Shown: positions 32,225 to 43,136, counted from the stretch's first letter. The stretch is DNA of 64,000 nt from Molanna angustata (GCA_963576475.1 OY754978.1:13991718-14055717), one strand, 5' to 3'. The notes: a model not told the origin generated them from the sequence alone. A program made the numbers and translations.

Positions 32225-32758
32225 AAATTGTAAAAAACGATATCGTCACTTAATTCAATTTTTATAAAAAAATGTTAAAAAAAGTTAGAAATGTACTGCT
32301 ACAATGCTGATATTTTTTATAGAAAATTAAATATCCTATAGTTGGAAGGTTTCGGCTTTTTCCATATTTTTAAAAACTTTGAAAATATAGGCAGTTCAAC
32401 ATATAAATTTATCATAAAACTAAATGTGTTTCTTAATATTAAAATATTTGTAAAACTGATTTTTTTGAAAAAAAATCAATTTGAGATTTTGTTTTTGTCT
32501 ATATTTTTTTATAATTTTCAGCGTTCCATCTTTTATCGTTTTTGAGATATATGGAAAAATAAAGAAAACATTCAAAAGATGATAAGGGCCTGAGACGAAA
32601 ATTTAAAATTCCGAGTATAAAATTTTTGTTGGCCTATTACTTTCTATACCTACATCCTTAAATTTTGGGATGTGTGAACACAAACACACAGACACAAAAA
32701 ATGTTCTACTTCAAATTCTGAATTCATCCATTATATAATAATACATACCTATATAAAA
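32225..32758 (-). repeat. repeat Y, 3' part of an interrupted copy
   Basis: In minus orientation this matches 5490-5960 and 53640-54010 (TTTCGGCTTTTTCCATATTT, CGTTTTTGAGATATATGG, TGAGACGAAAATTTAAAATT, TTCTACTTCAAATTCTGAAT). The remaining part lies at 33593-33775, beyond the palindromic insertion. Confidence 0.6.
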
Positions 32759-32770
32759 TATAACATATAT
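32759..32770. repeat. target-site duplication, left
   Basis: TATAACATATAT, identical to 33581-33592. It borders the palindromic insertion. Confidence 0.85.
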
Positions 32771-32875
32771 TAGGTTTAGTTTGTCGATCGACAATTCTTG
32801 ATAGAACTCCATTGTACGTTGATATGTTATAAAAAATATAAAAATACTTGGTAATTGTTCTATTGTGTTTATTTG

Positions 32876-32916
32876 ATTATTGACGCGTTTCGTGCAAAGC
32901 ACATCGTCAGAATAAT
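32876..32916 (-). ncRNA. hammerhead-ribozyme-like motif, left arm
   Basis: Mirror image of 33481-33521 and identical in sequence: stem I ATTATT/AATAAT, core CTGACGA, stem II GTGC/GCAC, then GAA and the self-complementary ACGCGT. Confidence 0.6.
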
Positions 32917-33480
32917 GCTCTACAAGACTGAGACTAGTGGTTATATACAAAATTTACATGGCAGGTGTATAAAAATGTTGGTTTTTGAACGGTTGAAAAG
33001 AAGTTATATAATGCAAATGAATCTATACAAATCTACGTTTTTATACAATGAATGTAGTTGGGTCACTGGTTGTAGTCCCCTGTGTCCATTAGGCCTGTAA
33101 CAAAAGGAAACGACAGCAGTAAAATTCGAAAGGTAAATAATATTGTATTTATTGGTTTATTGTTATCTTTTAAGTGTGGTTAAAACCAATGTATTTCATG
33201 AAATACATTGGTTTTAACCACACTTAAAAGATAACAATAAACCAATAAATACAATATTATTTACCTTTCGAATTTTACTGCTGTCGTTTCCTTTTGTTAC
33301 AGGCCTAATGGACACAGGGGACTACAACCAGTGACCCAACTACATTCATTGTATAAAAACGTAGATTTGTATAGATTCATTTGCATTATATAACTTCTTT
33401 TCAACCGTTCAAAAACCAACATTTTTATACACCTGCCATGTAAATTTTGTATATAACCACTAGTCTCAGTCTTGTAGAGC

Positions 33481-33521
33481 ATTATTCTGACGATGTGCTT
33501 TGCACGAAACGCGTCAATAAT
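33481..33521 (+). ncRNA. hammerhead-ribozyme-like motif, right arm
   Basis: Order: stem I 5' ATTATT (33481-33486); core CTGACGA (CUGANGA); one extra T; stem II GTGC-TTT-GCAC; GAA; stem III ACGCGT, fully self-complementary; C at the expected cleavage position; stem I 3' AATAAT (33516-33521). Hammerheads with very short palindromic stem III that act best as dimers are known from PLEs. The extra T after CUGANGA is non-canonical but is present in all three elements here. Self-cleavage is inferred. Confidence 0.6.
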
Positions 33522-33580
33522 CAAATAAACACAATAGAACAATTACCAAGTATTTTTATATTTTTTATAACATATCAACG

Positions 33581-33592
33581 TATAACATATAT
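33581..33592. repeat. target-site duplication, right
   Basis: TATAACATATAT, the partner of 32759-32770. Confidence 0.85.
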
Positions 33593-33775
33593 GCTACGAA
33601 GCCTCTGAGTTGGTGTTTTTGGCATCCAAAAAGTCCACTAAAAAAGTACACCTAATGAAAATCTCCTTCATACACGCTTGGCTATATTGTCGATTCTTTC
33701 AAGAGAATTAAATTCTCTTGAAAGAATCGACAGTTGGACAAATATGTATAACTAGGTACAACTCAGTGAAATAAC
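33593..33775 (-). repeat. repeat Y, 5' part of the interrupted copy
   Basis: GCCTCTGAGTTGGTGTTTTT and, at 33690-33733, a perfect hairpin TCGATTCTTTCAAGAGAATT plus its inverse belong to the start of repeat Y (compare 5345-5375 and 53475-53510). Confidence 0.6.
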
Positions 33776-33954
33776 TATTTATTTTACAGTTACTTTTGTA
33801 TATTATGATTGACGTCTATAGATCACATTTTGTCTAATATTGCAATTCACGGAAATTCAGTTTGGTTTTTATGAAATGAACATAGTCATTAAATTAAGTA
33901 TTTGCTTAAGTAACGTTTAGTTAAATATGTTTATTATAAATTTATATTAAATAT

Positions 33955-34705
33955 GTGCGCAAACATTGGATTTTTTTCCCTGTCGGGAGTCAAAGATATT
34001 TTTTAACAGATTTTTAATTATCTCAATAGAGACGAAGCTGGAATATTTATTGCGCATTTGCAATAATAAAAATATTCGATTTCTTACACATTGGTACAAG
34101 TAGGTAAATAAGACAAAAATGACCTCATAAGTCTGGCGCAATTCAGAGGTGACTTCTATATGCGAAAAATGCATTTTCACCTCAGGTATAAGAATTGTTG
34201 CTCTCATTATTTACAAAAAAAAACAATTCGCTCAATAGATGGCGTTACAACAAAAATAAATAAAAATAATAAGAATGTTGTTCATAATTTCACACATAGA
34301 TGGCTGTAGTAAAAATCCTTATTTTCAAGCGAAAAGAATTTCAGTATTGCAATATACAGAACTTTCAAAAATTGAATTGATAGGGATCTCATTAAAAAGG
34401 CATAATTGCTGAACATTGCGCAAGCGCATAAAGTGATCACGTAAACCAGACGATGACAGGTCGTAAGCCCTGTAGGTACCTTGATTTCCCGGTTCTCTTT
34501 ATTAACATATTAATTAAAATAAAAAATATGCACTTCTAATATTTATTTGAAATAATAATATTGCTTTCGACATTTCCTCGACTGGTTTATGTGGTTTACA
34601 CTATGGGTGCCTTGATTTCCTGGTTCTCCTTCAATATTCCAACTTCGTCTCTATTGAGATATTAATTTGTCTAAACAATATAATTGACTCCCAACAAAGA
34701 TAAAA
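33955..34705. repeat. repeat X, copy with both ends
   Basis: The left end reads GCAAACATTGGAT, CGGGAGTCAAAGATATT and TCTCAATAGAGACGAAG. The right end is its inverted form (CTTCGTCTCTATTGAGATAT and ATTGACTCCC). Between lie the family core in minus orientation (ATTGCGCAAGCGCATAAAGT, AGGTCGTAAGCCCTGTAGG) and a second partial core at 34570-34600. The inverted ends suggest a non-autonomous DNA transposon or foldback element of about 750 bp. Confidence 0.65.
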
Positions 34706-35897
34706 ATATGCGTATTGTATACATAATGTAATCATACAATATTTGAATTCTAATATTGATCAAAATGTTCCCATCGTTTGTTTAGAGATCTTGTTTTGAA
34801 ATTTGAATAAAAGGTTGAAACCAACCTATGAAATTGTTTTTTCTTCATTATTTTGTAAATTGTCTCTTGAGATGCGCGATTCTCTCCTTACACCGACTCT
34901 AAATAGAATGCTTTGTTCCGCGATAAAATTTTCGTCATTAATTTGATAATGTTACAATGATCCACCGTTTCAAGGGTCCTTGTCGCCAAGAAATTAATTT
35001 TATGTTTGCGAACATCAATATCGGATTTCGTATTCAAACGTGTGAAAATAATTGCCAAATATTACGTAAAGTCTCTTTAATATCTTTGCTCCAATTTGCT
35101 TCTCTCATTCCCTTTTCACCTCACAATTTATTATTATCGTAATATAATTAAAACCTTAATCAATATTATGATGATTGCCAAACTTGTATTAAGAAAAAGT
35201 ACAACTACAATTATCGTTAGGAGAAACGATACGATTAAAGCCTTCAATATAACGAAACGAAACTTTTTGAGAACCTCGAGCAGCCAACCCGTTTAGGATA
35301 TATAATTTGGCTCTTGACGGAAGTAGTAAAATTTAAGTTTACTACACAGCTCCTTAATTGCCACGATTAAAATTATAATGTCGTGAAGGCAAGGACTTGG
35401 AAACAATAGAGAAAAGAGACATTTAAATAATGCGAAATAATGCCATAAAAATGTGTAAAACCTATGTAGTACTAACCTGTTTACAAAACCATCTTCTCAT
35501 TATCATAACAACCAATGGACTAATGTCTTACAGTTTTTGGGGTCAAGTTAAATACAAGTACCGATTAAAATCTTAATATTACGTAAAAGCGTTAATCTTG
35601 TAAAGAGTTTTCGTATATTGATCAAAACATTCTGATGCTTTGCGAAAAATCATATAGTGGATTTGTGAAAAGAATTATATTTTCAAATATCAACAGTATA
35701 TTATAACAAGTATATAAAAAAGCGAGGACACAATTTACAAGGTTTTCTTCAGATTGAAACAAAAAAATATTTCACGTCAGTCATAAGATTGTGTACGTTC
35801 ATACTGCCAATTTCAAATACATCATATCAAACGCAGATGTTTTATACAGCGAATAAATTCAAATACAGAACATATTACATAATCGATTGTGAAACTT
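34706..35897. other. unassigned DNA
   Basis: No gene or known repeat is recognised. The frames at 34957-35296 have no known motif. Confidence 0.35.
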
Positions 35898-36032
35898 TTT
35901 TTTAAAGAATGAATATGTCCAAAATATGCATAATGCTTGTGTTATAGATGAACGAAATAGGTTGTGGCAGGATTCTAACTTGCGACCACTTAATTAGTAA
36001 CCTAGCGTGCTAACCGCTCTGTTACCACCTAA
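35898..36032 (-). repeat. SINE family 1
   Basis: On the minus strand: GGTAACAGAGCGGTTAGCAC, AAGTTAGAATCCTGCCACAA, ATAACACAAGCATTATGC and GGACATATTCATTC before an A-rich tail. The middle of the body (about 30 bp) is deleted. Confidence 0.8.
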
Positions 36033-36219
36033 ATTTTACGATCTAAATTTTAATTGTAATTTAAGAAACTACACAAAGTTTGTATCGAAATACATAATTG
36101 TTCAGTTTTATCAAAATATCAAATGAATCAAGTTTCATAGCTCTAACTGATAGGGAAGTTATGTAGTTACAAACAACTTGCTAAATAACAGACAGACAGA
36201 TAAAGTTAAATAAAAGTGT

Positions 36220-36362
36220 GTTAAAAAAGCTATCATGGATATAGTTATCTTATGGAATTCTATAATATCTTAAGATGTTATAGAACTCCATAAGATATAA
36301 TCATATCCATGATATGGGTAATCGTGAGGGTTTGGATTTCGTTGGTTGACCAGACCATCCCT
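36220..36362. mobile_element. palindromic MITE P, uninterrupted copy
   Basis: ATCATGGATATAGTTATCTT ... AATATCTTAAGATGTTATAG ... ATAATCATATCCATGATATG forms a long hairpin centred near 36269. The right arm continues with GGGTAATCGTGAGGGTTTGG and CCAGACCATCCCTCC as in the copy around LINE D. The left arm's outer half is missing. Confidence 0.75.
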
Positions 36363-36363
36363 C

Positions 36364-36403
36364 CTAATTTCAACTGCATTTATTCTGCTTTCGTTCGACT
36401 TCT
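36364..36403 (-). repeat. RTE-like LINE (family R), 40-bp fragment
   Basis: AATTTCAACTGCATTTATTC and TGCTTTCGTTCGACTTCT match the ESRINAVEM coding stretch at 49552-49590. It lies directly beside MITE P. Confidence 0.5.
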
Positions 36404-36426
36404 TTATTCGGGTCTCTGACAATTTG

Positions 36427-36906
36427 GTGTCAAGAAGGCATTGTAATTGCTGGATCCCGCATCCAGCAATACAGCTGTACCCAGCGCTTTTGTTGGCATG
36501 CTGGATCTAGCAAATTACGCTGGATCCAGTGCTGCTGATCCGTCAGTAACTATTTTCCAAATAAAGGCGCAAGACTCAGAATGAGTATTTTTAAACTATG
36601 TATAAATGTATTATTAATATATAATTAAGTTGGTTAAAAATAAAATAGGGTAATAAAAAAAATAGAAGCAATATTATAATGATTGAATAAATGCAATCCA
36701 TAAACAAATAAATAGATAATCAATGAAAGCAACAAAAAAGAAGTGAAATTTTTCATAGTATTTACTTATGGGGAAAAATAAGTAGTCAAACCATATACTT
36801 ATTCAACTGTGTTATTTGCCTTATATTTATGAAAATATTTATGTAAGTTTTCATTAAAAATCTGCTGGACTGAAAACGTTGCTGGATTACGATCCCTAGT
36901 GTCAAG
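36427..36906. mobile_element. hAT-like MITE with 8-bp duplication
   Basis: GTGTCAAG at 36427-36434 and 36899-36906 flanks a 464-bp element. The right end, reversed, is TAGGGATCGTAAT and the left end AAGGCATTGTAAT (10 of 13 match). Subterminal GCTGGATCC strings include the hairpin ATTGCTGGAT-CCCGC-ATCCAGCAAT. An 8-bp duplication with a short imperfect TIR is typical of hAT elements. There is no transposase. Confidence 0.65.
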
Positions 36907-37856
36907 CAACTAGTCTTGTATAAACATACCATGCTACATTCTTCTACGATGAATAACTCTTCTCATTGATAACGACTTTTCACAAAAGCGAACAAATATA
37001 CTTACATTGTACCGCTTCATTCAAAAAAGGAATACACATATTTATTGAATTTTTCCTACGACTCTCAGTAGGTAGAGTGTAAGAATCCCACTAAGTGGAA
37101 TAGTATTCCCTTTTTCAGAGACTAAAAATAGAGAGAATATCTTCCTTCCATTATAATAAGCTAGAGATTTAATATGTAGAATGCGAGTAAATTGTCTTAT
37201 ATCAGCAAGATAAGAATACTTATAAAATGGTAAAGTTTCTAGAAATATTGCAAGAGAAGCGCTCTTTATAAGGTAGGTATTTATAGCTAAGAAAGGAGGT
37301 CTCAGACGGAACAAAAATGAATATTGAATAGAAAAGATACGGATTCAAACTTATGCGAATTGAAAAGGACAGAATTTATATGGCCACCGATAAAAATAGA
37401 TAAGGTAATGAAATGGGTAAGAAATGAAAGTATATTTGACAAGTTCCGAGAGTTCAAAAAAATTTATAATGTTATTCTGGTCTTTTGATATAAAAAAGAG
37501 CTCATGAATGGCTTGCACAAAATATATCACGATTCTAAAATAATTTTAAATAGAACATGTATTGAATAAACTTTCATTTATTTATTATATTTTTCTATTG
37601 AGGTGTGGATTTATTTATAATTAACAGATCACAAACGATTTTACTTTTTTTCTCATTTAATTTATTTTTATTATTTTAAATAGATAACTTTTGTAACATA
37701 GGAAGGAGTGTGTGTTTGGGAGATCATCTTTGTGTGACATTTGTGTCTCTTTTTACTGTAATGTTGTTTGTTATTTTTAAAGAATATATAGATATTATCT
37801 TGAGAACACGCCGACAAGTCTAGAAATTAGACTTGGCGCGAATCATTATTTTCTTT
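36907..37856. other. unassigned DNA
   Basis: AT-rich; the frame at 37042-37314 (minus) has no recognised domain. Confidence 0.35.
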
Positions 37857-37995
37857 TTGTAGTATCTTCTTCTTCTTCTTCGTCAGCCATCTCTCCACTG
37901 CTGGATGTAGGCCTCCTCCAATGAACTCCATCTATCTCGGTCCTGTGCTTTCCCCACCCAACCTCTTCCCGCAACCGCAATGATTGTAGTATCTT
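37857..37995 (-). pseudogene. 115-bp RTE-like LINE insertion with perfect duplication
   Basis: TTGTAGTATCTT (37857-37868 and 37984-37995) flanks an insertion of only 115 bp. On the minus strand it reads AQDRDRWSSLEEAYIQQWRD, the last residues of an RTE-like ORF2, then a stop and a (GAA)n tail. It is an extremely 5'-truncated but otherwise clean copy. Confidence 0.88.
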
Positions 37996-38276
37996 ATGTT
38001 GTATTATTTTTTCATAAAAAAATAAACGATTATAATAACGATTTATTTAAAAAAATATATATTATGTCCAGTAAATAATTATCTTCCATCTTGTTTGCAA
38101 TCAGTATATATAATTTATTTATTAATGATATAATCACATCGGATCGCCATTTAACATTGATATGATGTATGATAAAAAAAATATTACTTGACATGTGAAG
38201 AGAACATTAAATAGAATGAATGAGTGAATGAAATCCTCATCACGTGGAATAGACATAATAAAGAAATCTAACAAGC

Positions 38277-38889
38277 TTAAGGGGGCGACTGCTGCCAAGG
38301 TACCTACCTATTTTTTTTCAATTTGATATTGCATCATTACTACAAAACGAATCATTTTGAAAAAAAAATAACTTAATTAGTTTGGATATGAATAATGAAT
38401 GACATACCCTAACTTTATAATTATATTCTGTTTATATTGTTGTAGAAAAAATTAAGCATACCCCGATTTTTGACATTAATCCTACATTTCTAAAAAATTA
38501 TAAGGCATAGAGCTATTTATGATTTTTAATTAAAGAAGAACAAAATATCGGGAAAAAAATGTTGTGACGTTGCATAAATGCATCAGGTTAAGTAAATAAA
38601 CCAAAAAAACTTTTAATCTGCAATGGCGCTGAATGGAAAATAAATGTTTTTTAGGTTTCGTTACTAAACCAGAAGCATTAATGCAACGTCACAACATATT
38701 TTACGGATATTTTGGTCTTCTTTAATTTAAAAAAGATATATTGCTCTACGCCTTAGGGTCCTATTACGGGAGTTATTTGAGAAAAATATAAGAAATAGTT
38801 GACCTTACCTTTTTCTTAAATAGTTTATTAAAAATATAATAATAACGTTGGAATTCGGGGAACGCCATTATTTTTTTAATTAAGAACAA
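38277..38889. mobile_element. TTAA-flanked foldback MITE, copy 2, right end lost
   Basis: TTAA (38277-38280) is followed by GGGGGCGACTGCTGCCAAGG, then the same order as 30786-31474, including TAAATGCATCAGGTTAAG and AACCAGAAGCATTAATGCAA around the centre. The right arm is cut near 38889, where the LINE R copy begins. Confidence 0.75.
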
Positions 38890-39275
38890 TAATGGCCGAC
38901 CGAATTATCTCAAGGCCAGCAAAGCTCGCTGTGGAAAATGCAATAGTCGTACCAACATTAATGTATGCAAGTGAGACATGGACATGGCAGAAGACGCATG
39001 AAAGTAAAATTAACGCTGTGGAAATGAGGTCCCTAAGACGAATGTGTGGTAGAACGATCTATGATAGGATAAAGAATGTGGACATCAGACGAGAATGCAA
39101 GATTGAAAGAGATATTGTGAGTAGAATGAAAGTAAATACACGCCGATGGTTCGGACATGTGGAGAGAATGAACATGAGCGCCTGATAAAGAAAGTATACA
39201 AGACTGAAAAGAGTGGAATGAGAGATCGTGGCCGCCCGAGAAAGAGTTGGCATGATCATATAAATGAGATTTTGA
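38890..39275 (+). pseudogene. RTE-like LINE (family R), outer copy, 5' part
   Basis: The frame reads KLAVENAIVVPTLMYASETW, INAVEMRSLRRMCGRTIYDR and RRWFGHVERMN, then a frame change. In the next frame it reads GRPRKSWHDHINEILKDG. It breaks off exactly at the KDG codons, where another copy of the same family starts. Its continuation is at 39626. Confidence 0.8.
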
Positions 39276-39625
39276 AAGATGGATATTAGACGAGAATGTA
39301 TAATTGAAAGAAATATCGTAAGTAAGATGAAAATAAATGCCCTTAGGTGGTTAGGCCACATACAAAGAATTAGTGATGACCGTCTGACAAAAAAAGTATA
39401 CAAGGCTGATAAAGGAACGAAAAGTAGAGGTCGGCCAAGAAAAAGTTGGCACGATCACATAGATGGGATTTTGAAAGATGGTGATGTTAGAAGTAAGAAG
39501 AGCGTTTATGAGAGGATGTATGGACGTGAATGAAGCGAGGAATGTATGTCAAGAGAGAGGAGTCTGGCGTTCGGTTCTCTCTGCATACCCCAAATAGGGA
39601 AATGGCGTGATGGTATGTATGTAAT
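39276..39625 (+). pseudogene. RTE-like LINE (family R), inner copy
   Basis: From DIRRECIIERNIVSKMKINA through RISDDRLTKKVYKADKGTKS and GRPRKSWHDHIDGILKDGDV, with a later frame change, to VWRSVLSAYPK and the TATGTATG tail at 39616-39625. It is a 5'-truncated insertion inside the outer copy. Confidence 0.8.
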
Positions 39626-39765
39626 AATAGGAGAGCATGTATGACGCGATGCATGGATGTAAATGAGGCAAAACATGTATGTCAAGATAGAGGTGTCTGG
39701 CGCTCGGTCCTCTCTGCTTACCACATGTAGGGATACGGCGTGATGGTATTTATGTATGTATATGT
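39626..39765 (+). pseudogene. RTE-like LINE (family R), outer copy, 3' part
   Basis: AATAGGAGAGCATGTATGAC encodes the RRACMTRCMDVNEAKHVCQD segment that should follow KDG, then GVWRSVLSAYHM, a stop and a TATGTATG tail. It resumes the copy left at 39275. Confidence 0.78.
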
Positions 39766-40055
39766 ATAAATTAGAGCATTTTTAAACAAGTAGATACTTA
39801 CATTAAAAACGAAAGCTTATATATACCTCATTTAACTCTAATTTATAGTTTCAATTTCAATGTCATAAAGAAGAGAGAATTAAAATTCATACAATGCATA
39901 AAAATACTTGAAAAATATTGGTATGATCACACCATTTTTAAAAAATTAAATATTATGAATGTGGTGTGACAATAAATATCAAATTTTACGTTTCCTGAGC
40001 TTGTTATTACTTAATATTTGTGAGTTAAAAAAATGAGAAGCACTGATCAAAATCG

Positions 40056-40240
40056 GCCTTATTCGCTTGGTTGGGTATCTGACTGTTGATCCAAAGGTCC
40101 CGGGTTTGATTCCCTGGATCTGTGAGACGATTAATATCGTAAGTCTCCAGAATGTGGCAACTTGTTATTGGGTGCGTGTTAAATTAATATTATACAAAGT
40201 ACCTATCTGTTAGTCGCCCGAGAAGCAATTTAAAAAAAAA
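40056..40240 (+). repeat. tRNA-derived SINE, family 2
   Basis: A head remnant with GGTCCCGGGTTTGATTCCC is followed directly by GGATCTGTGAGACGATTAAT (the GGAGACACAG segment is deleted), then GTAAGTCTCCAGAATGTGGC, TATTGGGTGCGTGTTAA and an A10 tail. Confidence 0.85.
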
Positions 40241-41794
40241 ACAACATTTTCATGAAATGAGTTTGTTAAACTATTTTCGATTTAAATATTTTATTAATGT
40301 AACTTGATAATACTTCAATGCCATTTTACGAAAGTTTTGTGCCTTTTTAGCAATTTGAAAATAAAGATATTAAATTTTAAGTTTCCTGAGCTAAGGGTCA
40401 TTTAGAAATATTTGACAGATAAAAAAATAAGAAGCACTCTTCAAATATCCTTCAAAATCTAATAGGGTCTAAGCAAGTATTAGATATACAAATTTGTAAA
40501 ATTTTGAAAATACTCGAATGAGACTAAACACGCCTTACCGTACATAGCACATAGTACACAGCACATTCACACACAGATACATTGTGATGAAACTTTCAGA
40601 ATACAATCTCAGCATGATACTTGTTGATAATATACAATAAAATGCGAATTTATAACTCCCCATACTATCCCCTTGAGGTAGTGAGGAGTAAAAAGACATT
40701 TGGGTAGGTACCTACCTATGTATTACGTACTTTTAAAATGTTTCAAATCGATACAAAAAATAAAATCCCGGTCTATTACGCAATAAAAAAAACGAACGAT
40801 ATAAAAAAGAAATTAATTTTTAAAAATAGGTACGGCCAAGACCATATTTTAATATCGACTTTTTGTTGGACAACGGGAACATTGGACATGTCCAAAATTG
40901 ATTTAATTTATAGTCGTTTGTTTTCCAAAAAAATAAATCAAAACGTTATTTAGATTATGTCAAAGAAACGGGAAACAATATTTGATTATTTCATTATTTA
41001 TCCCGACATCGTAGGAAAAAAAAAGGCTTTTGTGTTTTGGGAATATAATTCGTTCCTCTAAACTTTATGCCATCGGGAAAAAAATTAAGAGAGAAATTTT
41101 GGGATTTTTCGGGGCGCGCAGTTATTTTTATTGTTTTTAACAAAGGACAATAAAAACTCGCGTGAAAGAATATAAAGGTCGTTATTTACACCGTAGTTTA
41201 ATAAAAATTAATCAATACAATTATTTCACGGAAAAAAATTTTAAGTGGTTTTATTATTTTTTAAACATGGACACCAACTATTAGGATATGAATCCATTAT
41301 ACTCATCCTGAGAAGCGCACTATGTAGGGGTGGGGAGGGTTTGCAATCTGCTCAGGAAAATATGAATCCGGACTTAATAAATACACGTGTTGTAACAGGG
41401 TGAAAGCACAGAATTTGGACGATCGTCGATGAATCGGAATCATTAAAGTGAACATACATATATTTTAGTAGTAAGCAGTAGCGGAATTGCTTATAGAAGC
41501 CGAAAATCTTGGCATGCATATGAATATTATGTTAAGAAATTCAAGACCTAATATTTTTTGACTGTTTTTTTGAAAACATACTACAAGATTAAAAATCGAA
41601 CCGTATGTAGATACGATGCATAAATTGTATATACAGGGCCACAAGTGTTAATCTTATTTTTGGATGTGATTTTAAAATATTTTCATGGCCACACAAATGA
41701 ACAACGATACAACATTAAATTTTCGACATTTCCCAATTTTCGTTCAGGGTTTGCCTAGTCTGAGAGATCTAGGTACGCCCCTGGTAATAAGTAT
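40241..41794. other. unassigned DNA
   Basis: No gene found. The frame at 40738-40953 is lysine- and isoleucine-rich with no known domain. Confidence 0.35.
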
Positions 41795-41900
41795 TTTGAT
41801 TGTGTGCCTATCTAATGTAGAGCGGATACTATCATTACCCAGTTCTTAAGTATATTGTCACTGTAAAATTGTAAACTGCTAGCCCTAGACCAGGGTTTAC
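41795..41900 (-). repeat. dispersed repeat W
   Basis: Reverse-orientation partner of 22640-22735 (TGTGTGCCTATCTAATGTAG, ATTACCCAGTTCTTAAGT). Confidence 0.45.
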
Positions 41901-41974
41901 TAGTTGGTCAGCAGTAATCTACTTGTTTTTATCATTATAAAATATGGTGTGATAAAAAAATATTAATACTTAAT

Positions 41975-42145
41975 ATTAACTGTGTTAGTGGCGAGTTTAT
42001 AGCCAAATGATAATGTTTTTCCTACTAACCAGTAATCGCAGTGCAGCAAAGTAAGATTTACGTAAGGAAATGATTTTCAAAAATTGCGTCTGCTGGGAAT
42101 CGAACCCGGAACACCAATTCAAAATCTAAACGACCGACCACTATT
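41975..42145 (-). repeat. SINE family 3, near full length
   Basis: On the minus strand a tRNA-like head (TTCGATTCCCAGCAGACGC, box B) is followed by a body with TACTTTGCTGCACTGCGATT, CTGGTTAGTAGGAAAAACAT and a CACTAACACAGTT end. It matches the order of 53285-53465. Confidence 0.65.
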
Positions 42146-42189
42146 ATATTTGCAAACAAACTCCTACTCACACATAACTGCGCACATTT

Positions 42190-42720
42190 TATGTACTTAC
42201 TTACATACTCAGCCCCTTCTTGAGTCCAGTATTGGACAAAGGCCTCTCGCTAGGACTTCCACTGGTCTCAATTCTGTGACATTCTGGACCTGCCACTTCT
42301 TTCCGAGATATATGACCCACCCAACTCCATTTTAACTCCGCTATTATTTTGGCCACATCCGCTGTACTTCCTAATCCATTCATTAGTTTTGCGGTTCCTT
42401 GGCGAGATATTCAACATTCTTCTTTCCATCGCTCTTTGTATCACCCTTAGCTTTTCAATCATTCTCTTAGTATGCGGATGTTTCAAAGCGTCAAAAACTT
42501 TTTTCTTAAGTGGATTGGGATATTTTTAGATATCATAACATTAGATAATTTGCTGAACGCAGCCCATCCTAGACCTCTTCTTCTTTCTAGTTCAGCTTCT
42601 AAATTATCTCTTCCCAGTTTCACAGTGTGAGCGAGGTAATCATAATATGATTCTACTCTGCCAATATCTTGACCATTTTTAGTCCCACTCTAATTGATTC
42701 TTGAGGTCTGTTAACATTCA
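42190..42720 (-). pseudogene. RTE-like LINE, ORF2 C-terminus
   Basis: The minus strand reads in one frame LEAELERRRGLGWAAFSKLS and KNIPIHLRKKVFDALKHPHT, then MIEKLRVIQRAMERRMLNIS and KTNEWIRKYSG. In a second frame it reads DVAKIIAELKWSWVGHISRK and ERPLSNTGLKKGLS. This is the conserved W-x-GH region of RTE-like LINEs, with at least two frame changes. It is 5'-truncated. Confidence 0.85.
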
Positions 42721-42907
42721 TTTAATTTCTTGCTCTATGTAGGTACTTTGCTTTGCATTGTATGTAGGTACTTAGTTCAAACATTATTACATATTTCTTC
42801 ATATATTCCCTATAAATGAAGATTAACACACCATTTAACCTATCATTCATACCATTACGGCATATACTACAATGTAGGGTAACCAGCGACAGGTGTGCGG
42901 GTGAGTA

Positions 42908-43035
42908 ATATTTATTTATTTATTCATCTTTCTGTACATAATATAAACAAATATATTGTACACCGGCGGGCTTATTGCCATTAGGCAATTTCTTTCAACC
43001 AACCTTATAAAAGCACTACAAATTAATCTTATTTC
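42908..43035 (-). repeat. dispersed LINE/SINE 3' tail
   Basis: The TTTATTTATTTATTC side corresponds to an A-rich tail on the minus strand; GGCGGGCTTATTGCCATTAG and CAATTTCTTTCAACCAACC match 2360-2420. Confidence 0.55.
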
Positions 43036-43136
43036 TTTTTACTAATCACTTTTTGTGTTCTCTCTCGCAATGCCTTCGTGGGAATTTTGGTGTTTACACA
43101 AATTTGCTTTGTTCTTACTATGTATCTAATAATAAC

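Larger units (their letters stand above)
32771..33580. mobile_element. palindromic PLE-related insertion (810 bp)
   Basis: The insertion has a 44-bp unique left tail (32771-32814) followed by a perfect inverted repeat with no spacer: arms 32815-33198 and 33199-33582, centred on TTTCA/TGAAA. The last two arm bases coincide with the start of the duplication. Each arm carries a hammerhead-like motif pointing outward. The left tail, read on the minus strand, contains ATGGAGTTCTATCAAGAATT and encodes M-E-F-Y-Q-E-L, like the ORF starts of the PLE at 57.9 kb and the insertion at 44.6 kb. It interrupts repeat Y. It looks like a non-autonomous PLE derivative copied in both orientations. Confidence 0.8.

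Noticed and set aside
32855..33542. Two identical 81-codon open frames on opposite strands
   Set aside because: They are mirror images created by the perfect palindrome; there is no known domain and no reason to think either is translated.
32771..33580. The palindrome as a pure assembly or library artefact
   Set aside because: A foldback artefact would not leave a 12-bp target duplication, a split host repeat and a 44-bp asymmetric tail that encodes the same start residues as a PLE. It still needs long-read confirmation.
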